From the NCBI RefSeq assembly GCF_013343715.1, contig NZ_JABUNR010000003.1:62001-126000 (forward strand): a stretch of DNA of 64,000 nt, in the 5' to 3' direction. A program made the position numbers and the translations under genes. Under the pieces are notes generated by a model. That model made no database searches and had not been told where the DNA came from. It worked only from the letters and a program-made list of their open reading frames with translations. This DNA comes from Mesobacillus harenae. Lineage in GTDB: Bacteria; Bacillota; Bacilli; Bacillales; Cytobacillaceae. Numbering within the stretch: the first letter of the stretch is position 1; every line of letters starts with the position of its first letter. Positions 46,725-55,471 of this stretch are shown one piece after another.

Positions 46725-49355
46725 TTGACAAAAAAACTCGTATTGATTGATGGAAACAGCATTGCATACCGGGCTTTTTTTGCACTCCCCTTATTAAATA
46801 ATGACAAAGGGATACATACCAATGCAGTGTATGGTTTTACGATGATGCTGATGAGGATACTTGAAGATGAAAAGCCTACTCACTTACTGGTAGCGTTTGA
46901 CGCTGGCAAAACGACTTTCAGACACAAGACATTTAAGGAATATAAAGGCGGCAGACAAAAAACTCCGCCTGAGTTAAGTGAGCAGTTTCCTTTTATTAGG
47001 GAACTACTTAAAGCATACCGAATTTCGCAATATGAGCTGGAGAATTACGAGGCGGATGATATTATCGGAACCCTTTCTTTACAAGCTGAACAGGACGGCT
47101 TCGAAGTAAAGATAATTTCAGGTGATAAGGACCTTACCCAGCTAAGTTCTGATAAAACCACGGTTAGCATAACCAAAAAGGGTATAACTGAAATCGAAGA
47201 GTATACTCCTGAACATATCCTCGGAAAATACGGGCTAACCCCTAAACAAATCGTGGATATGAAAGGATTGATGGGAGATGCTTCTGATAATATTCCGGGT
47301 GTTCCTGGTGTTGGCGAAAAAACGGCTATCAAGCTTTTAAAGGAATATTCGACATTAGAGAATCTCCTCGAATCTCTTGATAAAATTAGCGGAAAAAAGC
47401 TGCAAGAGAAACTGCAGGAGTTTAAAGAGCAAGCTGTAATGAGCAAAGAATTAGCAACAATCACCAGAGAGGCTCCTGTCGAGATCCAGCTTAATGATTC
47501 CGAATATGAGGGCTTTGACCGGGACGAATTATTACGGTTCTTCAGAGAGCTTGGGTTTAATTCCTTGTTAGACAAGCTTGGTGCTGATCCTGAGTCAGAT
47601 TCAGAAGAGCTCGAAGAAATTGAATTTGAAGTGCCTGAGGAAATTAAGGAAGAATATTTTGCTGAAGAAAACTCCTTATATATTGAAGTGTTGGAAGAGA
47701 ATTACCACTACGCTCAAATTGTCGGATTTGGACTTGTTAATGAAAAAGGGCGTTTCTTTTTTGCTGCAGAAAAAGCTCTTGAATCTAAAGTCTTTAAAAA
47801 TTGGGCAGAGGATGGGAGCAAAAAAAAGGCAGTATATGATGCTAAACGATCTGAAGTATCATTGAGGCATAAGGGCATTCATTTAAAAGGTGCAGAATTT
47901 GATTTATTACTTGCATCTTATGTCCTGAATCCATCGGAAACAACAGATGACTTTGCATCAGTGGCTAAACTCCATGGCTATAGCAGCATCCAATCAGATG
48001 ATGTGTTTTACGGGAAAGGTGCGAAGCGAAGAGTTCCTGACCAAGGAGCGCTGGCTGAGCATTTGGTCCGAAAGGCAGCGGGGCTTCATGTCTTAAAAGA
48101 CAAACTGGATGAACTTCTATCGGACAATCAGCAGTATGAGCTGTTTACAAAGCTGGAAATGCCATTAACACTTGTTTTAGCTGATATGGAATTCCTCGGA
48201 ATTAAGCTGGATATCGCCCGATTAAATAAAATGGGCATAGATATACGCGGGCAGTTAACTGCAATTGAACATAGAGTATTTGAGCTGGCTGGTGAGTCGT
48301 TTAACATAAACTCCCCTAAGCAGCTCGGTATCATCTTATTTGAGAAACTGGGTCTTCCGGTTTTTAAAAAGACGAAGACAGGTTATTCAACATCAGCTGA
48401 TATTCTGGAAAAACTAGAATCTAAGCATGAAATTATCAGCGAGATCCTTCATTATCGCCAGCTGGGAAAGCTTCAGTCTACGTACATTGAGGGCTTGCAG
48501 AAGGTGGTCAATCCCAAAACTGATAAGGTTCATACCCGTTTTAATCAAGCACTTACTCAGACTGGCCGGTTAAGCTCGACGGATCCTAACCTCCAAAACA
48601 TTCCTATCCGCCTAGAGGAAGGGAGAAAAATCCGGCAAGCGTTTATTCCTTCGGAGGATGACTGGGTTATTTTTGCAGCGGATTATTCCCAAATTGAGCT
48701 AAGGGTTCTTGCACATATTGCTGGGGATGCGAAACTTATTGAGGCATTTCAGGAAGATCTTGATATTCATACCAAGACAGCGATGGAAGTGTTCCACGTA
48801 AAGGCTGATGAGGTCACAAGCAATATGCGCCGCCATGCGAAGGCTGTAAACTTTGGAATTGTATATGGAATTAGTGATTATGGTCTTTCTCAGAGTCTTG
48901 GCATATCTAGGAAGGAAGCAGGGGAATTTATTGACCGCTACCTTCAAAGTTATCCGGGTGTAAAGGATTATATGGAGGAAATCGTCAAGGATGCAAAGCA
49001 AAAAGGGTATGTTTCAACGCTTTTGCAGCGCAGGAGATATATTCCAGAAATAACGAGCCGAAATTTCAATCTGCGCAGCTTTGCGGAACGAACAGCAATG
49101 AATACGCCGATCCAGGGAAGTGCCGCTGACATTATTAAAAAGGCTATGATTGAAATGGCAGACAGATTAAGCAGTGAAGGATTAAAAACTAGACTGCTTC
49201 TGCAGGTTCACGATGAATTGATCTTCGAGGCTCCAAAGAATGAAATTGAAAAGCTGAAGGAGATTGTTCCTGAAGTTATGGAAGGTGCAGTAGAGCTGGA
49301 TGTACCGTTAAAGGTCGATTACTCATACGGCCCAACCTGGTTCGACGCGAAATAG
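46725..49355 (+). CDS. polA: DNA polymerase I
   Basis: Repair and Okazaki-fragment polymerase. The 876-residue protein has an N-terminal 5'-3' exonuclease (1-290; GVPGVGEKTAIKLL), an inactive 3'-5' exonuclease-like domain (about 310-470) where the metal-binding D-x-E reads I-E-V, and the polymerase domain with motif A at D653 (DYSQIELRVL), motif B RRHAKAVNFGIVYG and motif C H829-D830 (VHDELIFE). Loss of proofreading is normal for Bacillus Pol I. The start is a TTG after TAGGAGG. Repeat DNA follows. Confidence 0.98.
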   Translation: MTKKLVLIDGNSIAYRAFFALPLLNNDKGIHTNAVYGFTMMLMRILEDEKPTHLLVAFDAGKTTFRHKTFKEYKGGRQKTPPELSEQFPFIRELLKAYRISQYELENYEADDIIGTLSLQAEQDGFEVKIISGDKDLTQLSSDKTTVSITKKGITEIEEYTPEHILGKYGLTPKQIVDMKGLMGDASDNIPGVPGVGEKTAIKLLKEYSTLENLLESLDKISGKKLQEKLQEFKEQAVMSKELATITREAPVEIQLNDSEYEGFDRDELLRFFRELGFNSLLDKLGADPESDSEELEEIEFEVPEEIKEEYFAEENSLYIEVLEENYHYAQIVGFGLVNEKGRFFFAAEKALESKVFKNWAEDGSKKKAVYDAKRSEVSLRHKGIHLKGAEFDLLLASYVLNPSETTDDFASVAKLHGYSSIQSDDVFYGKGAKRRVPDQGALAEHLVRKAAGLHVLKDKLDELLSDNQQYELFTKLEMPLTLVLADMEFLGIKLDIARLNKMGIDIRGQLTAIEHRVFELAGESFNINSPKQLGIILFEKLGLPVFKKTKTGYSTSADILEKLESKHEIISEILHYRQLGKLQSTYIEGLQKVVNPKTDKVHTRFNQALTQTGRLSSTDPNLQNIPIRLEEGRKIRQAFIPSEDDWVIFAADYSQIELRVLAHIAGDAKLIEAFQEDLDIHTKTAMEVFHVKADEVTSNMRRHAKAVNFGIVYGISDYGLSQSLGISRKEAGEFIDRYLQSYPGVKDYMEEIVKDAKQKGYVSTLLQRRRYIPEITSRNFNLRSFAERTAMNTPIQGSAADIIKKAMIEMADRLSSEGLKTRLLLQVHDELIFEAPKNEIEKLKEIVPEVMEGAVELDVPLKVDYSYGPTWFDAK

Positions 49356-49367
49356 AAAAGTAGAGCA

Positions 49368-49504
49368 GACTGAAAGAAACACAGAAACTGGCCGACTAAG
49401 TACGCCACTTCCTGTGGCAAAGTCGGCACTTGTACATCCTGTACTTCGAAGACTCCGACAAAGAAGCGGTTTTTGCTTCTGAAGGAGGAGTTGAAGTTTC
49501 AGAG
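49368..49504 (+). repeat. Dispersed intergenic repeat, module C (copy 1)
   Basis: 137 bases, differing from 49602-49738 at about six positions. Contains the small hairpins AGTACGCCACTTCCTGTGGC and TTGTACATCCTGTACTTCGA and the pair GAAGCGG / TTGCTTC. Confidence 0.88.
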
Positions 49505-49601
49505 TTTCTAGGAGGCGGAGCTAGACAAAGAAAAGCCACGCTCGAAGCTTGCCGCGTCCTGCGGCACTCGCCTGGCTAGGACATCCTGTCCGTCGCTCGC
49601 C

Positions 49602-49738
49602 GACTGAAAGAAGCACAGAAACTGGCCGACTACGTACGCTACTTCCTGTGGCAAAGTCGGCACTTGTACATCATGTACTTCGAAGAATCCGACAAAGAAG
49701 CGGTTTTTGCTTCTAAAGGAGGAGTTGAAGTTTCAGAG
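49602..49738 (+). repeat. Dispersed intergenic repeat, module C (copy 2)
   Basis: Same length and orientation as copy 1. The 97 bases between the copies include TCTAGGAGGCGGAGCTAGACA and a GC-rich hairpin (GCCGCGTCCTGCGGC). The whole polA-mutM gap (49356-49816) is repeat DNA with no gene. Confidence 0.88.
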
Positions 49739-49816
49739 TAGCTTTACGCGCTTGCACACGAATTCTGCTAGGAAATTAAATTTATGGAAGATACTCAATC
49801 TTAAGGGGGAAAGTAC

Positions 49817-50647
49817 ATGCCAGAACTTCCCGAAGTAGAAACTGTCCGCAGGACATTGGCAGAGCTTGTTATTGGAAAAACAATTGACCATGTTTCCATT
49901 TCATGGCCTAAGATGGTCAAACACCCTGCCGAAGTGATCCAATTTACTGATGCTTTGAAGGGACAGTCTTTTCTGGAAATCGGACGCCGCGGCAAATTTC
50001 TCATCTTTTATACAAATGATTATGCCCTTGTTTCTCATTTGCGTATGGAGGGGAAATATGGTGTATTTAATTCTGATTCAGAAATAGACAAGCATACACA
50101 TGCTGTTTATCATTTTACAGATGGATCTGAGCTCCGCTATAAGGATGTCAGAAAGTTTGGGACGATGCACCTGTATAAAAAGGGGGATGAGTTTAAGCAG
50201 GCACCTCTTTTAGACCTAGGACCGGAACCTTTCTCTGATCTTTTTACAATAAACGATCTTTGGGTAAAACTTCAAAAAACTAGCCGGAAAGTTAAGCCTG
50301 CCCTTCTTGACCAAAGGGTACTAGTCGGACTCGGAAATATATATGTTGATGAGGCATTATTTAGGGCAGGGATTCATCCGGAAAGGATCGCTTCTTCGTT
50401 AACTGAAGAGGAAGTAAAACTTCTTCATAAAGAAATAGTCTCCACTCTTGGAGAGGCAGTGGAAAAAGGCGGCAGCACGATTCGCTCCTATATTAATTCC
50501 CAAGGACAAATTGGAATGTTCCAGTTGCAGCTTTTTGTTTATGGAAAAAAGGGAGAACCGTGCATAAATTGTGGGACCCCACTAGAAAAAACTGTCGTTG
50601 GTGGACGAGGAACCCATTTCTGCCCGAACTGCCAGCCGCTTAATTAG
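49817..50647 (+). CDS. mutM: Formamidopyrimidine-DNA glycosylase (MutM/Fpg)
   Basis: Removes 8-oxoguanine and other oxidised purines and cuts the strand. The 276-residue protein starts PELPEVETVRRTL, where P2 is the nucleophile and E3 the catalytic acid; the conserved Lys lies in GRRGKFLIF. The helix-two-turn-helix has GLGNIYVDEALFRAGIHP, and the C-terminal zinc finger uses C249, C252, C269 and C272. The ATG follows AAGGGGG. The gene lies between polA and ytaF as in B. subtilis. Confidence 0.98.
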   Translation: MPELPEVETVRRTLAELVIGKTIDHVSISWPKMVKHPAEVIQFTDALKGQSFLEIGRRGKFLIFYTNDYALVSHLRMEGKYGVFNSDSEIDKHTHAVYHFTDGSELRYKDVRKFGTMHLYKKGDEFKQAPLLDLGPEPFSDLFTINDLWVKLQKTSRKVKPALLDQRVLVGLGNIYVDEALFRAGIHPERIASSLTEEEVKLLHKEIVSTLGEAVEKGGSTIRSYINSQGQIGMFQLQLFVYGKKGEPCINCGTPLEKTVVGGRGTHFCPNCQPLN

Positions 50648-50698
50648 TAGAACTTATCAAAATGGAAACTGGAATAGCTCTGGTTATTTTTGATCTAA

Positions 50699-50742
50699 CC
50701 CTTCGAAGGCACAATATCCTTAGAAGGGAATGCCCTTTTTAA
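50699..50742 (+). terminator. Possible terminator after mutM
   Basis: CCCTTC and GAAGGG can pair over 18 bases, and alternatively AAGGG / CCCTT forms a small stem directly before TTTTT. The two options overlap. Confidence 0.5.
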
Positions 50743-50886
50743 AAAATTTGATAAACTGGTGAAATTGTTAAATTCATCTCATACACTTTACACCTGAAAA
50801 TGTAAATCCAATTTTCCTATTTAACATCGGATGGGCTCCTTCCATATACTATTGTAGCGATCGATTGACAGGAAGGAGTACTCAAA

Positions 50887-51519
50887 ATGGGGCATACATT
50901 TCCGCTGCTGATTCTTGCTTTTGCTGTTAGCCTTGACAGCTTTAGTGTTGGATTTACGTATGGGTTAAGAAAGATGGCTATTCCTTTAAGATCTATAGCG
51001 ATTGTTGCCATATGCTCGGCTGTGATGTTGGTTGCAGCGATGGCATTCGGAAGTTTCTTGGAGAATCTATTAACACCGAAAATGGCTGAAAGGATCGGTG
51101 GGATTATCCTCATTATGCTCGGCGCCTGGATTTTATTTCAATTTTTCCGCCCAGAAAAAGCAGATGGGGTTGGACAGGAAAAAATGATTATTAAGTATGA
51201 AATAAAGTCGCTTGGCATTGTCATTCATATTTTAAGAAAACCAATGAGCGCCGATTTCGACCGCTCTGGAACGATTACGGGAATTGAAGCGTTAATGCTT
51301 GGTATTGCTTTATCATTAGATGCATTTGGAGCAGGAATAGGTGCTGCCATGCTAGGTTTTTCACCATTCTTACTGGCAATTTCAGCTGCAGTCATGAGTT
51401 CTCTTTTTGTTTTTCTTGGCTTAAAAGCAGGCGGGGTTTTCTCACATATGAGCTGGGCGCAGAAGTGTTCTTTCATTCCGGGAATCCTTTTAATTTTTAT
51501 TGGTATCTGGAAAATTTAA
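50887..51519 (+). CDS. ytaF: Sporulation membrane protein YtaF (MntP-like)
   Basis: A 210-residue membrane protein with six helices arranged as an internal repeat, each half with an Asp-containing motif: SLDSFSVGFTYGL near residue 16 and SLDAFGAGIGAAML near residue 143. This is the MntP-type manganese efflux fold; YtaF is listed as a sporulation protein. The substrate here is unproven. The ATG follows AGGAAGGAG. It is probably cotranscribed with coaE, 24 bases downstream. Confidence 0.88.
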   Translation: MGHTFPLLILAFAVSLDSFSVGFTYGLRKMAIPLRSIAIVAICSAVMLVAAMAFGSFLENLLTPKMAERIGGIILIMLGAWILFQFFRPEKADGVGQEKMIIKYEIKSLGIVIHILRKPMSADFDRSGTITGIEALMLGIALSLDAFGAGIGAAMLGFSPFLLAISAAVMSSLFVFLGLKAGGVFSHMSWAQKCSFIPGILLIFIGIWKI

Positions 51520-51543
51520 ACGTATTCAGAAAGGAACTAATTC

Positions 51544-52155
51544 ATGTCACTTGTTATTGGGTTAACTGGCGGAATTGCCAGCGGTAAAAGCACAGTGTCA
51601 AACATGTTAAAGAAACTGGGTGCAGTTATAATAGACGCTGACATAGAGGCGAGGCTAGCTGTTGAACCGGAAGAGCTGGCTTACAAAAAGATCATAGAGT
51701 TTTTTGGAGACACTGTTCTCAATGAAGATAAAAGCCTAGATAGAGGCAAGTTAGGTTCAATTATTTTCCATGATCCTGAAAAAAGAAAAGTACTGAACGA
51801 AATTGTTCATCCTGCTGTCCGGGAAAGGATGCTTCAAAAAAAAGATAAGGCTATAAATGACCATAAAGAAATTATTGTCCTTGACATACCTTTATTGTTT
51901 GAAAGCAAACTAGCTTATATGGCAGAGAAAACTCTGTTAGTGTATGTAACCGAAGAAGTTCAGCTAAGCAGGCTTATAAGCCGAAACGGATTCACGGAGG
52001 AAGATGCGCTGGCGAGAATTAAATCACAAATGCCTCTAAAAGATAAGATTCCGCTTGCTGATGCCGTGATTAACAATAATGGTGATTTATCTGATACAGA
52101 GAGTCAGCTTATAAAAATTGTTAACCAGTGGCAAGGTAAACCGCTCACTTCTTGA
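51544..52155 (+). CDS. coaE: Dephospho-CoA kinase
   Basis: Last step of coenzyme A synthesis, phosphorylation of dephospho-CoA. The 203-residue protein has the P-loop GGIASGKST (9-17), DADIEARLA after strand 2, HPAVRERML and the lid/adenine region with DIPLLFES. The ATG has AGAAAGGAAC upstream. It follows ytaF and is closed by a terminator with a long T tract. Confidence 0.96.
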   Translation: MSLVIGLTGGIASGKSTVSNMLKKLGAVIIDADIEARLAVEPEELAYKKIIEFFGDTVLNEDKSLDRGKLGSIIFHDPEKRKVLNEIVHPAVRERMLQKKDKAINDHKEIIVLDIPLLFESKLAYMAEKTLLVYVTEEVQLSRLISRNGFTEEDALARIKSQMPLKDKIPLADAVINNNGDLSDTESQLIKIVNQWQGKPLTS

Positions 52156-52187
52156 TTAGCGCATATAGTCTAACCATCTGTAAATGG

Positions 52188-52210
52188 AACAGCTGACTTT
52201 AGGCTGTTTT
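52188..52210 (+). terminator. Intrinsic terminator after coaE
   Basis: AACAGC pairs with GCTGTT, followed by eight T residues. The T tract runs into the pentamer repeat. Confidence 0.8.
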
Positions 52211-52235
52211 TTTTGTTTTGTTTTGTTTTGTTTTG
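52211..52235 (+). repeat. (TTTTG)5 pentanucleotide microsatellite
   Basis: Five perfect TTTTG units in tandem directly behind the coaE terminator. The rest of 52236-52600 has no gene or clear signal. Confidence 0.95.
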
Positions 52236-52631
52236 TAATCCGTATACAATTCATACTCATTTGCCGCTTCGCTCCTGTGGCTCCCCTGACCTGCCTTTTT
52301 CGCAGGACTATTAATTCGGCCCTCCAATTAACCTGCAAATAAAGAACATACTAATGGGGTTAAATCATCAACATTGCCTTTAACAGAGTTTATTGTTTAT
52401 AAAATAATAGAGTTTATATTTAAAATAACCTATGTATTATCTGCATCCAACTTATCGTGAAGCATCTAGTTCTTCGCTCATCTTTACAATGATAAGTCGG
52501 TTTTCGCTTGATTGAATCAGGTCCCTATACGCTTTAGAGGCGCCCCACATTCTAATGGACACCCGCTCTCACTTTTCTGAATTATAAAACTTTTAAAATG
52601 TGTGATTTTATTTATCACAATTATTCCTTAT

Positions 52632-52642
52632 TATGTTATACT
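52632..52642 (+). promoter_or_regulatory. CcpN-type box overlapping the gapB promoter
   Basis: TATGTTATACT matches all 11 positions of TRTGHYATAYW, the CcpN operator. Its TATACT is also the likely -10 of gapB. CcpN represses gapB during glycolysis in B. subtilis. Confidence 0.7.
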
Positions 52643-52664
52643 AATTACATATAAAGGGTATTAG

Positions 52665-52675
52665 AGTATAACACT
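52665..52675 (-). promoter_or_regulatory. Second, inverted CcpN-type box before gapB
   Basis: On the minus strand AGTGTTATACT matches 10 of 11 positions of TRTGHYATAYW. It lies 33 bases from the first box and just upstream of the ribosome binding site. Confidence 0.6.
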
Positions 52676-52695
52676 AATGTGGAAGGAGCCGTCAA

Positions 52696-53727
52696 ATGAA
52701 GGCGAGAATCGCAATTAACGGTTTTGGAAGAATTGGAAGAATGGTGTTTAGAAAGGCAATTCTTGAAAATAATCTTGATATTGTGGCCATTAATGCCAGC
52801 TACCCAGCTGAAACTTTGGCACATTTAATAAAATATGATTCTAATCATGGTCAATTTGAGGGAGAAGTCACTGCTCAGGATCATGCAATTATTGTCAATG
52901 GCAAGAAAATCCGCTTAATCAACCAACGTAATCCCGCAGAGCTTCCTTGGGGAGAGTTAAACATAGATATTGTTATAGAAGCTACAGGAAAATTCAATAA
53001 TCGCGAAAAAGCTGGCTTGCATATCGATGCAGGTGCAAAAAAAGTAATCATTACAGCCCCGGCCAAGGATGAGGATATAACAATTGTGATGGGCGTTAAT
53101 GAAGACCAGTTTAATATTGAAACGCATGATGTCATCTCAAATGCTTCATGCACCACTAATTGTTTAGCGCCTGTTGCAAAAGTGCTAAATGATAAATTCG
53201 GAATTGAAAATGGATTAATGACGACTGTACATGCCTATACCAATGATCAAAATAATATCGATAATCCTCATAAGGACCTTCGCAGGGCACGTTCCTGTGG
53301 ACAATCGATTATTCCGACATCAACTGGAGCAGCTAAGGCGCTTTCCCTGGTGCTTCCTGAATTAAAAGGCAAACTTCACGGAATGTCACTTAGGGTGCCT
53401 ACTCCAAATGTATCACTTGTAGATCTTGTTGTTGATTTGAAATGTGACGTAACAATCGATGAAATAAACGATGTGTTTAAGGCAGCTTCGCAAGGAAGCT
53501 TAAAAGGTATTTTAGATATCACTGATGAACCCCTCGTTTCGATCGACTTTAATACAAATGAACACTCAGCAGTTATCGATGGATTATCGACGATGGTAAT
53601 AGGAGCTAAAAAGGTAAAGGTACTTGCTTGGTATGATAATGAATGGGGTTATTCTTGCAGAGTCGTAGATCTTATGAAATATGTCGCCAGGGAATTGCTG
53701 CATTCCAAAACAGCAAGAGTAGGTTAA
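52696..53727 (+). CDS. gapB: Glyceraldehyde-3-phosphate dehydrogenase, gluconeogenic (GapB)
   Basis: Works in the gluconeogenic direction, reducing 1,3-bisphosphoglycerate with NADPH. The 343-residue protein has the Rossmann motif NGFGRIGR and the active-site C152 in ASCTTN. After strand 2 it reads INASYPAETL, lacking the Asp of NAD-specific glycolytic GapA, consistent with NADP use. The C-terminal WYDNEWGYSCR is standard. The ATG follows GGAAGGAG. The two CcpN-type boxes support glucose repression. A terminator follows. Confidence 0.95.
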   Translation: MKARIAINGFGRIGRMVFRKAILENNLDIVAINASYPAETLAHLIKYDSNHGQFEGEVTAQDHAIIVNGKKIRLINQRNPAELPWGELNIDIVIEATGKFNNREKAGLHIDAGAKKVIITAPAKDEDITIVMGVNEDQFNIETHDVISNASCTTNCLAPVAKVLNDKFGIENGLMTTVHAYTNDQNNIDNPHKDLRRARSCGQSIIPTSTGAAKALSLVLPELKGKLHGMSLRVPTPNVSLVDLVVDLKCDVTIDEINDVFKAASQGSLKGILDITDEPLVSIDFNTNEHSAVIDGLSTMVIGAKKVKVLAWYDNEWGYSCRVVDLMKYVARELLHSKTARVG

Positions 53728-53746
53728 AGGTTAGATTGTAAAATTA

Positions 53747-53775
53747 GAGCCCGCCAAGTTTGGCGGGTGTTTTTC
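53747..53775 (+). terminator. Intrinsic terminator after gapB
   Basis: CCCGCCA / TGGCGGG stem with a 4-base loop, followed by TGTTTTT. Confidence 0.9.
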
Positions 53776-53859
53776 TGTGCATACAACAGGAAAGAAGAGA
53801 ATCCGCATAATCTAGTAATCTCATGAGATAAGCATTTTTAAAAAAGTTCCCTGCATGTG

Positions 53860-53888
53860 TTGCAAAAGTAATATAAACTTAGTATACT
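53860..53888 (+). promoter_or_regulatory. Promoter of speD
   Basis: TTGCAA, 17 bases, TATACT; 146 bases before the speD start codon. Confidence 0.72.
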
Positions 53889-53895
53889 AGTCATC

Positions 53896-54020
53896 GTGAA
53901 CTTCTTAATAAAGGTACCAAATTAGCTACTTAAAGGGTTAGGACCTCTTTGGACTAACTTTCCCCCGTGGTAGCCTAAGTTACCGTTGAAAATGGGAAGT
54001 TTATGAGTAAATCCGGTTAA
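53896..54020 (+). other. Possibly structured speD leader RNA
   Basis: The roughly 140-base leader could fold as a junction: AACTTC (53899-53904) with GAAGTT (53996-54001), hairpin GTTAG/CTAAC (53937-53941 with 53954-53958) and hairpin GGTA/TACC (53969-53972 with 53981-53984). I know no named element with this sequence. It is a candidate only. Confidence 0.4.
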
Positions 54021-54034
54021 GGGGGAAATTGAAT

Positions 54035-54415
54035 ATGGAAACAATGGGACGTCACGTAATATCTGAATTATGGGGCTGCGATTTTGACAAACTTAACGAT
54101 ATGAATTTTATTGAACAAACATTTGTAGGGGCCGCACTAAAATCTGGTGCAGAAATAAGAGAAGTTGCCTTCCATAAATTTGCACCTCAAGGTGTAAGCG
54201 GAGTGGTTATCATTTCTGAATCTCACTTAACAATTCATAGCTTCCCTGAACACGGGTACGCGAGCATTGATGTATACACATGCGGCGACCTGGATCCAAA
54301 TATTGCAGCTGACTTTATTGCTGATGCTTTAGGGGCACAAACACGCGAAAACATTGAAATTCCTCGTGGTATGGGTCCGGTACAAGTAAAGCAGGCAAAA
54401 GTGAAAGCACTATAA
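54035..54415 (+). CDS. speD: S-adenosylmethionine decarboxylase proenzyme
   Basis: Produces decarboxylated SAM, the aminopropyl donor for spermidine. The 126-residue protein is the short prokaryotic class; self-cleavage between E62 and S63 (SESHLTIHS) creates the pyruvoyl group on S63. H68 and C83-region residues ([13 protein letters not shown]) are the conserved processing residues. I use the ATG at 54035, nine bases after GGGGG, giving the same length as B. subtilis SpeD. A long leader precedes it and a strong terminator follows. No speE is in the window. Confidence 0.97.
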   Translation: METMGRHVISELWGCDFDKLNDMNFIEQTFVGAALKSGAEIREVAFHKFAPQGVSGVVIISESHLTIHSFPEHGYASIDVYTCGDLDPNIAADFIADALGAQTRENIEIPRGMGPVQVKQAKVKAL

Positions 54416-54430
54416 AAATGAATGAAGTTT

Positions 54431-54466
54431 AAGAGAGGTGTATTTATACACCTCTCTTTTAATTTT
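54431..54466 (+). terminator. Intrinsic terminator after speD
   Basis: AAGAGAGGTGTA / TACACCTCTCTT with a 4-base loop and a T-rich tail. Confidence 0.92.
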
Positions 54467-54543
54467 ATCTGTAGTAATTAAGGTTTGACCAAAGTCCGTT
54501 AGCTTTGTAGATACAATTTTTATACTTTAAGGCACTTGCACTT

Positions 54544-54573
54544 TTGTTATTTCTTTCAGGGTTGTTGTAAAAT
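54544..54573 (+). promoter_or_regulatory. Candidate promoter of the 134-aa gene
   Basis: TTGTTA and TAAAAT with an 18-base spacer, 54 bases before the start codon. Confidence 0.4.
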
Positions 54574-54626
54574 GGTCTATAGAGGCACGATACATAGCTT
54601 TATATCATGGGCTGGGAGGATACGAT

Positions 54627-55031
54627 ATGTCTTTTGTTAGCGCTTTAACCACTCGGTATCAGAAATCTGGCGGGACAGAAGAAAACCATGCGGATCCAGA
54701 ACTGAAAACTAGATATTATAAAGGAAAGTTTAATTCCTTATTCGAATCTGTTGAGAAGGTATTAAAGGAAGATAGCGCCTATACGATAAATTCGATATCA
54801 GCAGATCATGGTGAAATTTCTGCGGAATTAAACAGAGGCTGCCGAGGATTTGTTATAATAACAGTTATAACCACAAAGCCATTTGAAATAGCAGTGGATT
54901 TCCATATATCAACAGAAAGATTTTCCGTAACTGGTATTTATCCATCTCTTAAACAAGAAATCTTGAGATTTTATGAAGAGCTTAATAAGAAGAATACTTA
55001 TATAGGATCTGGAGTAAACGGTCAGAAATAG
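54627..55031 (+). CDS. Conserved-type cytosolic protein, 134 aa
   Basis: A soluble alpha/beta protein with no membrane segment or signal. The middle (YTINSISADHGEISAELNRG and RGFVIITVITTKPFEIAVDF) looks like a beta sheet domain. I do not recognise a named family. The ATG follows GGGAGG at good spacing, and codon use is like that of its neighbours. It lies between speD and nrdR and has its own candidate promoter. The function is unknown. Confidence 0.75.
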   Translation: MSFVSALTTRYQKSGGTEENHADPELKTRYYKGKFNSLFESVEKVLKEDSAYTINSISADHGEISAELNRGCRGFVIITVITTKPFEIAVDFHISTERFSVTGIYPSLKQEILRFYEELNKKNTYIGSGVNGQK

Positions 55032-55109
55032 GCCCTTTTTATTCTGGTTTCGTAAAAAAAACGCTGTTTATTTCCGGTGCAATTGCTCGCGTTTCCGCTG
55101 GCGATTCCA

Positions 55110-55216
55110 GGAGCCTGTCTAGTTGCGCCTCCTTGAAACTAGGCAAACTTCACTTTCTTCGTCAGAAGCAAAAACGCTTCTTTGTCTTCGAAATGCAGGA
55201 AGTACAAGTACCGATG
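55110..55216 (-). repeat. Dispersed intergenic repeat, diverged module C (inverted)
   Basis: Read on the minus strand it shows CTTGTACTTCCTGCATTTCG, ACAAAGAAGCGTTTTTGCTT and CTTCTGACGAAGAAAG, matching the copies at 49368 and 49602. The gap 55032-55471 holds no other support for a gene; a 77-codon frame across the repeat is rejected. Confidence 0.65.
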
Positions 55217-55471
55217 AGCGCCTCAGGGGTTTCCTGCGTCTCGGTTCTTCCACAGTAAATTGGTTTGACATCCCTCGAATTAACCCGCACACGCAGAGAA
55301 ATGTGATGCAATTGATAAGTCGAGCACTTCGCTACAAGCAGCACAGCAGCAAATAGTAACACTATTCGTAAGTCATCAGGATCACTCTCGTTCGGCGGAC
55401 GCACTATTTAAAATTGGAGCTCTTAGTAAAGCACTAAAAATATATTAAATGTAGGATCTGGAGCTGATATC

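Noticed and set aside
47045-47575. 176-codon minus-strand frame in polA
   Set aside because: Antisense to the conserved 5'-3' exonuclease part of polA; Ser/Ile-rich shadow translation.
52236-52600. Hidden gene in the coaE-gapB gap
   Set aside because: No frame with a ribosome binding site or recognisable protein; it appears to be plain intergenic DNA with a small hairpin (CCTGC...GCAGG).
55123-55356. 77-codon plus-strand frame before nrdR
   Set aside because: First half lies on an inverted module C; no ribosome binding site and no recognisable domain.
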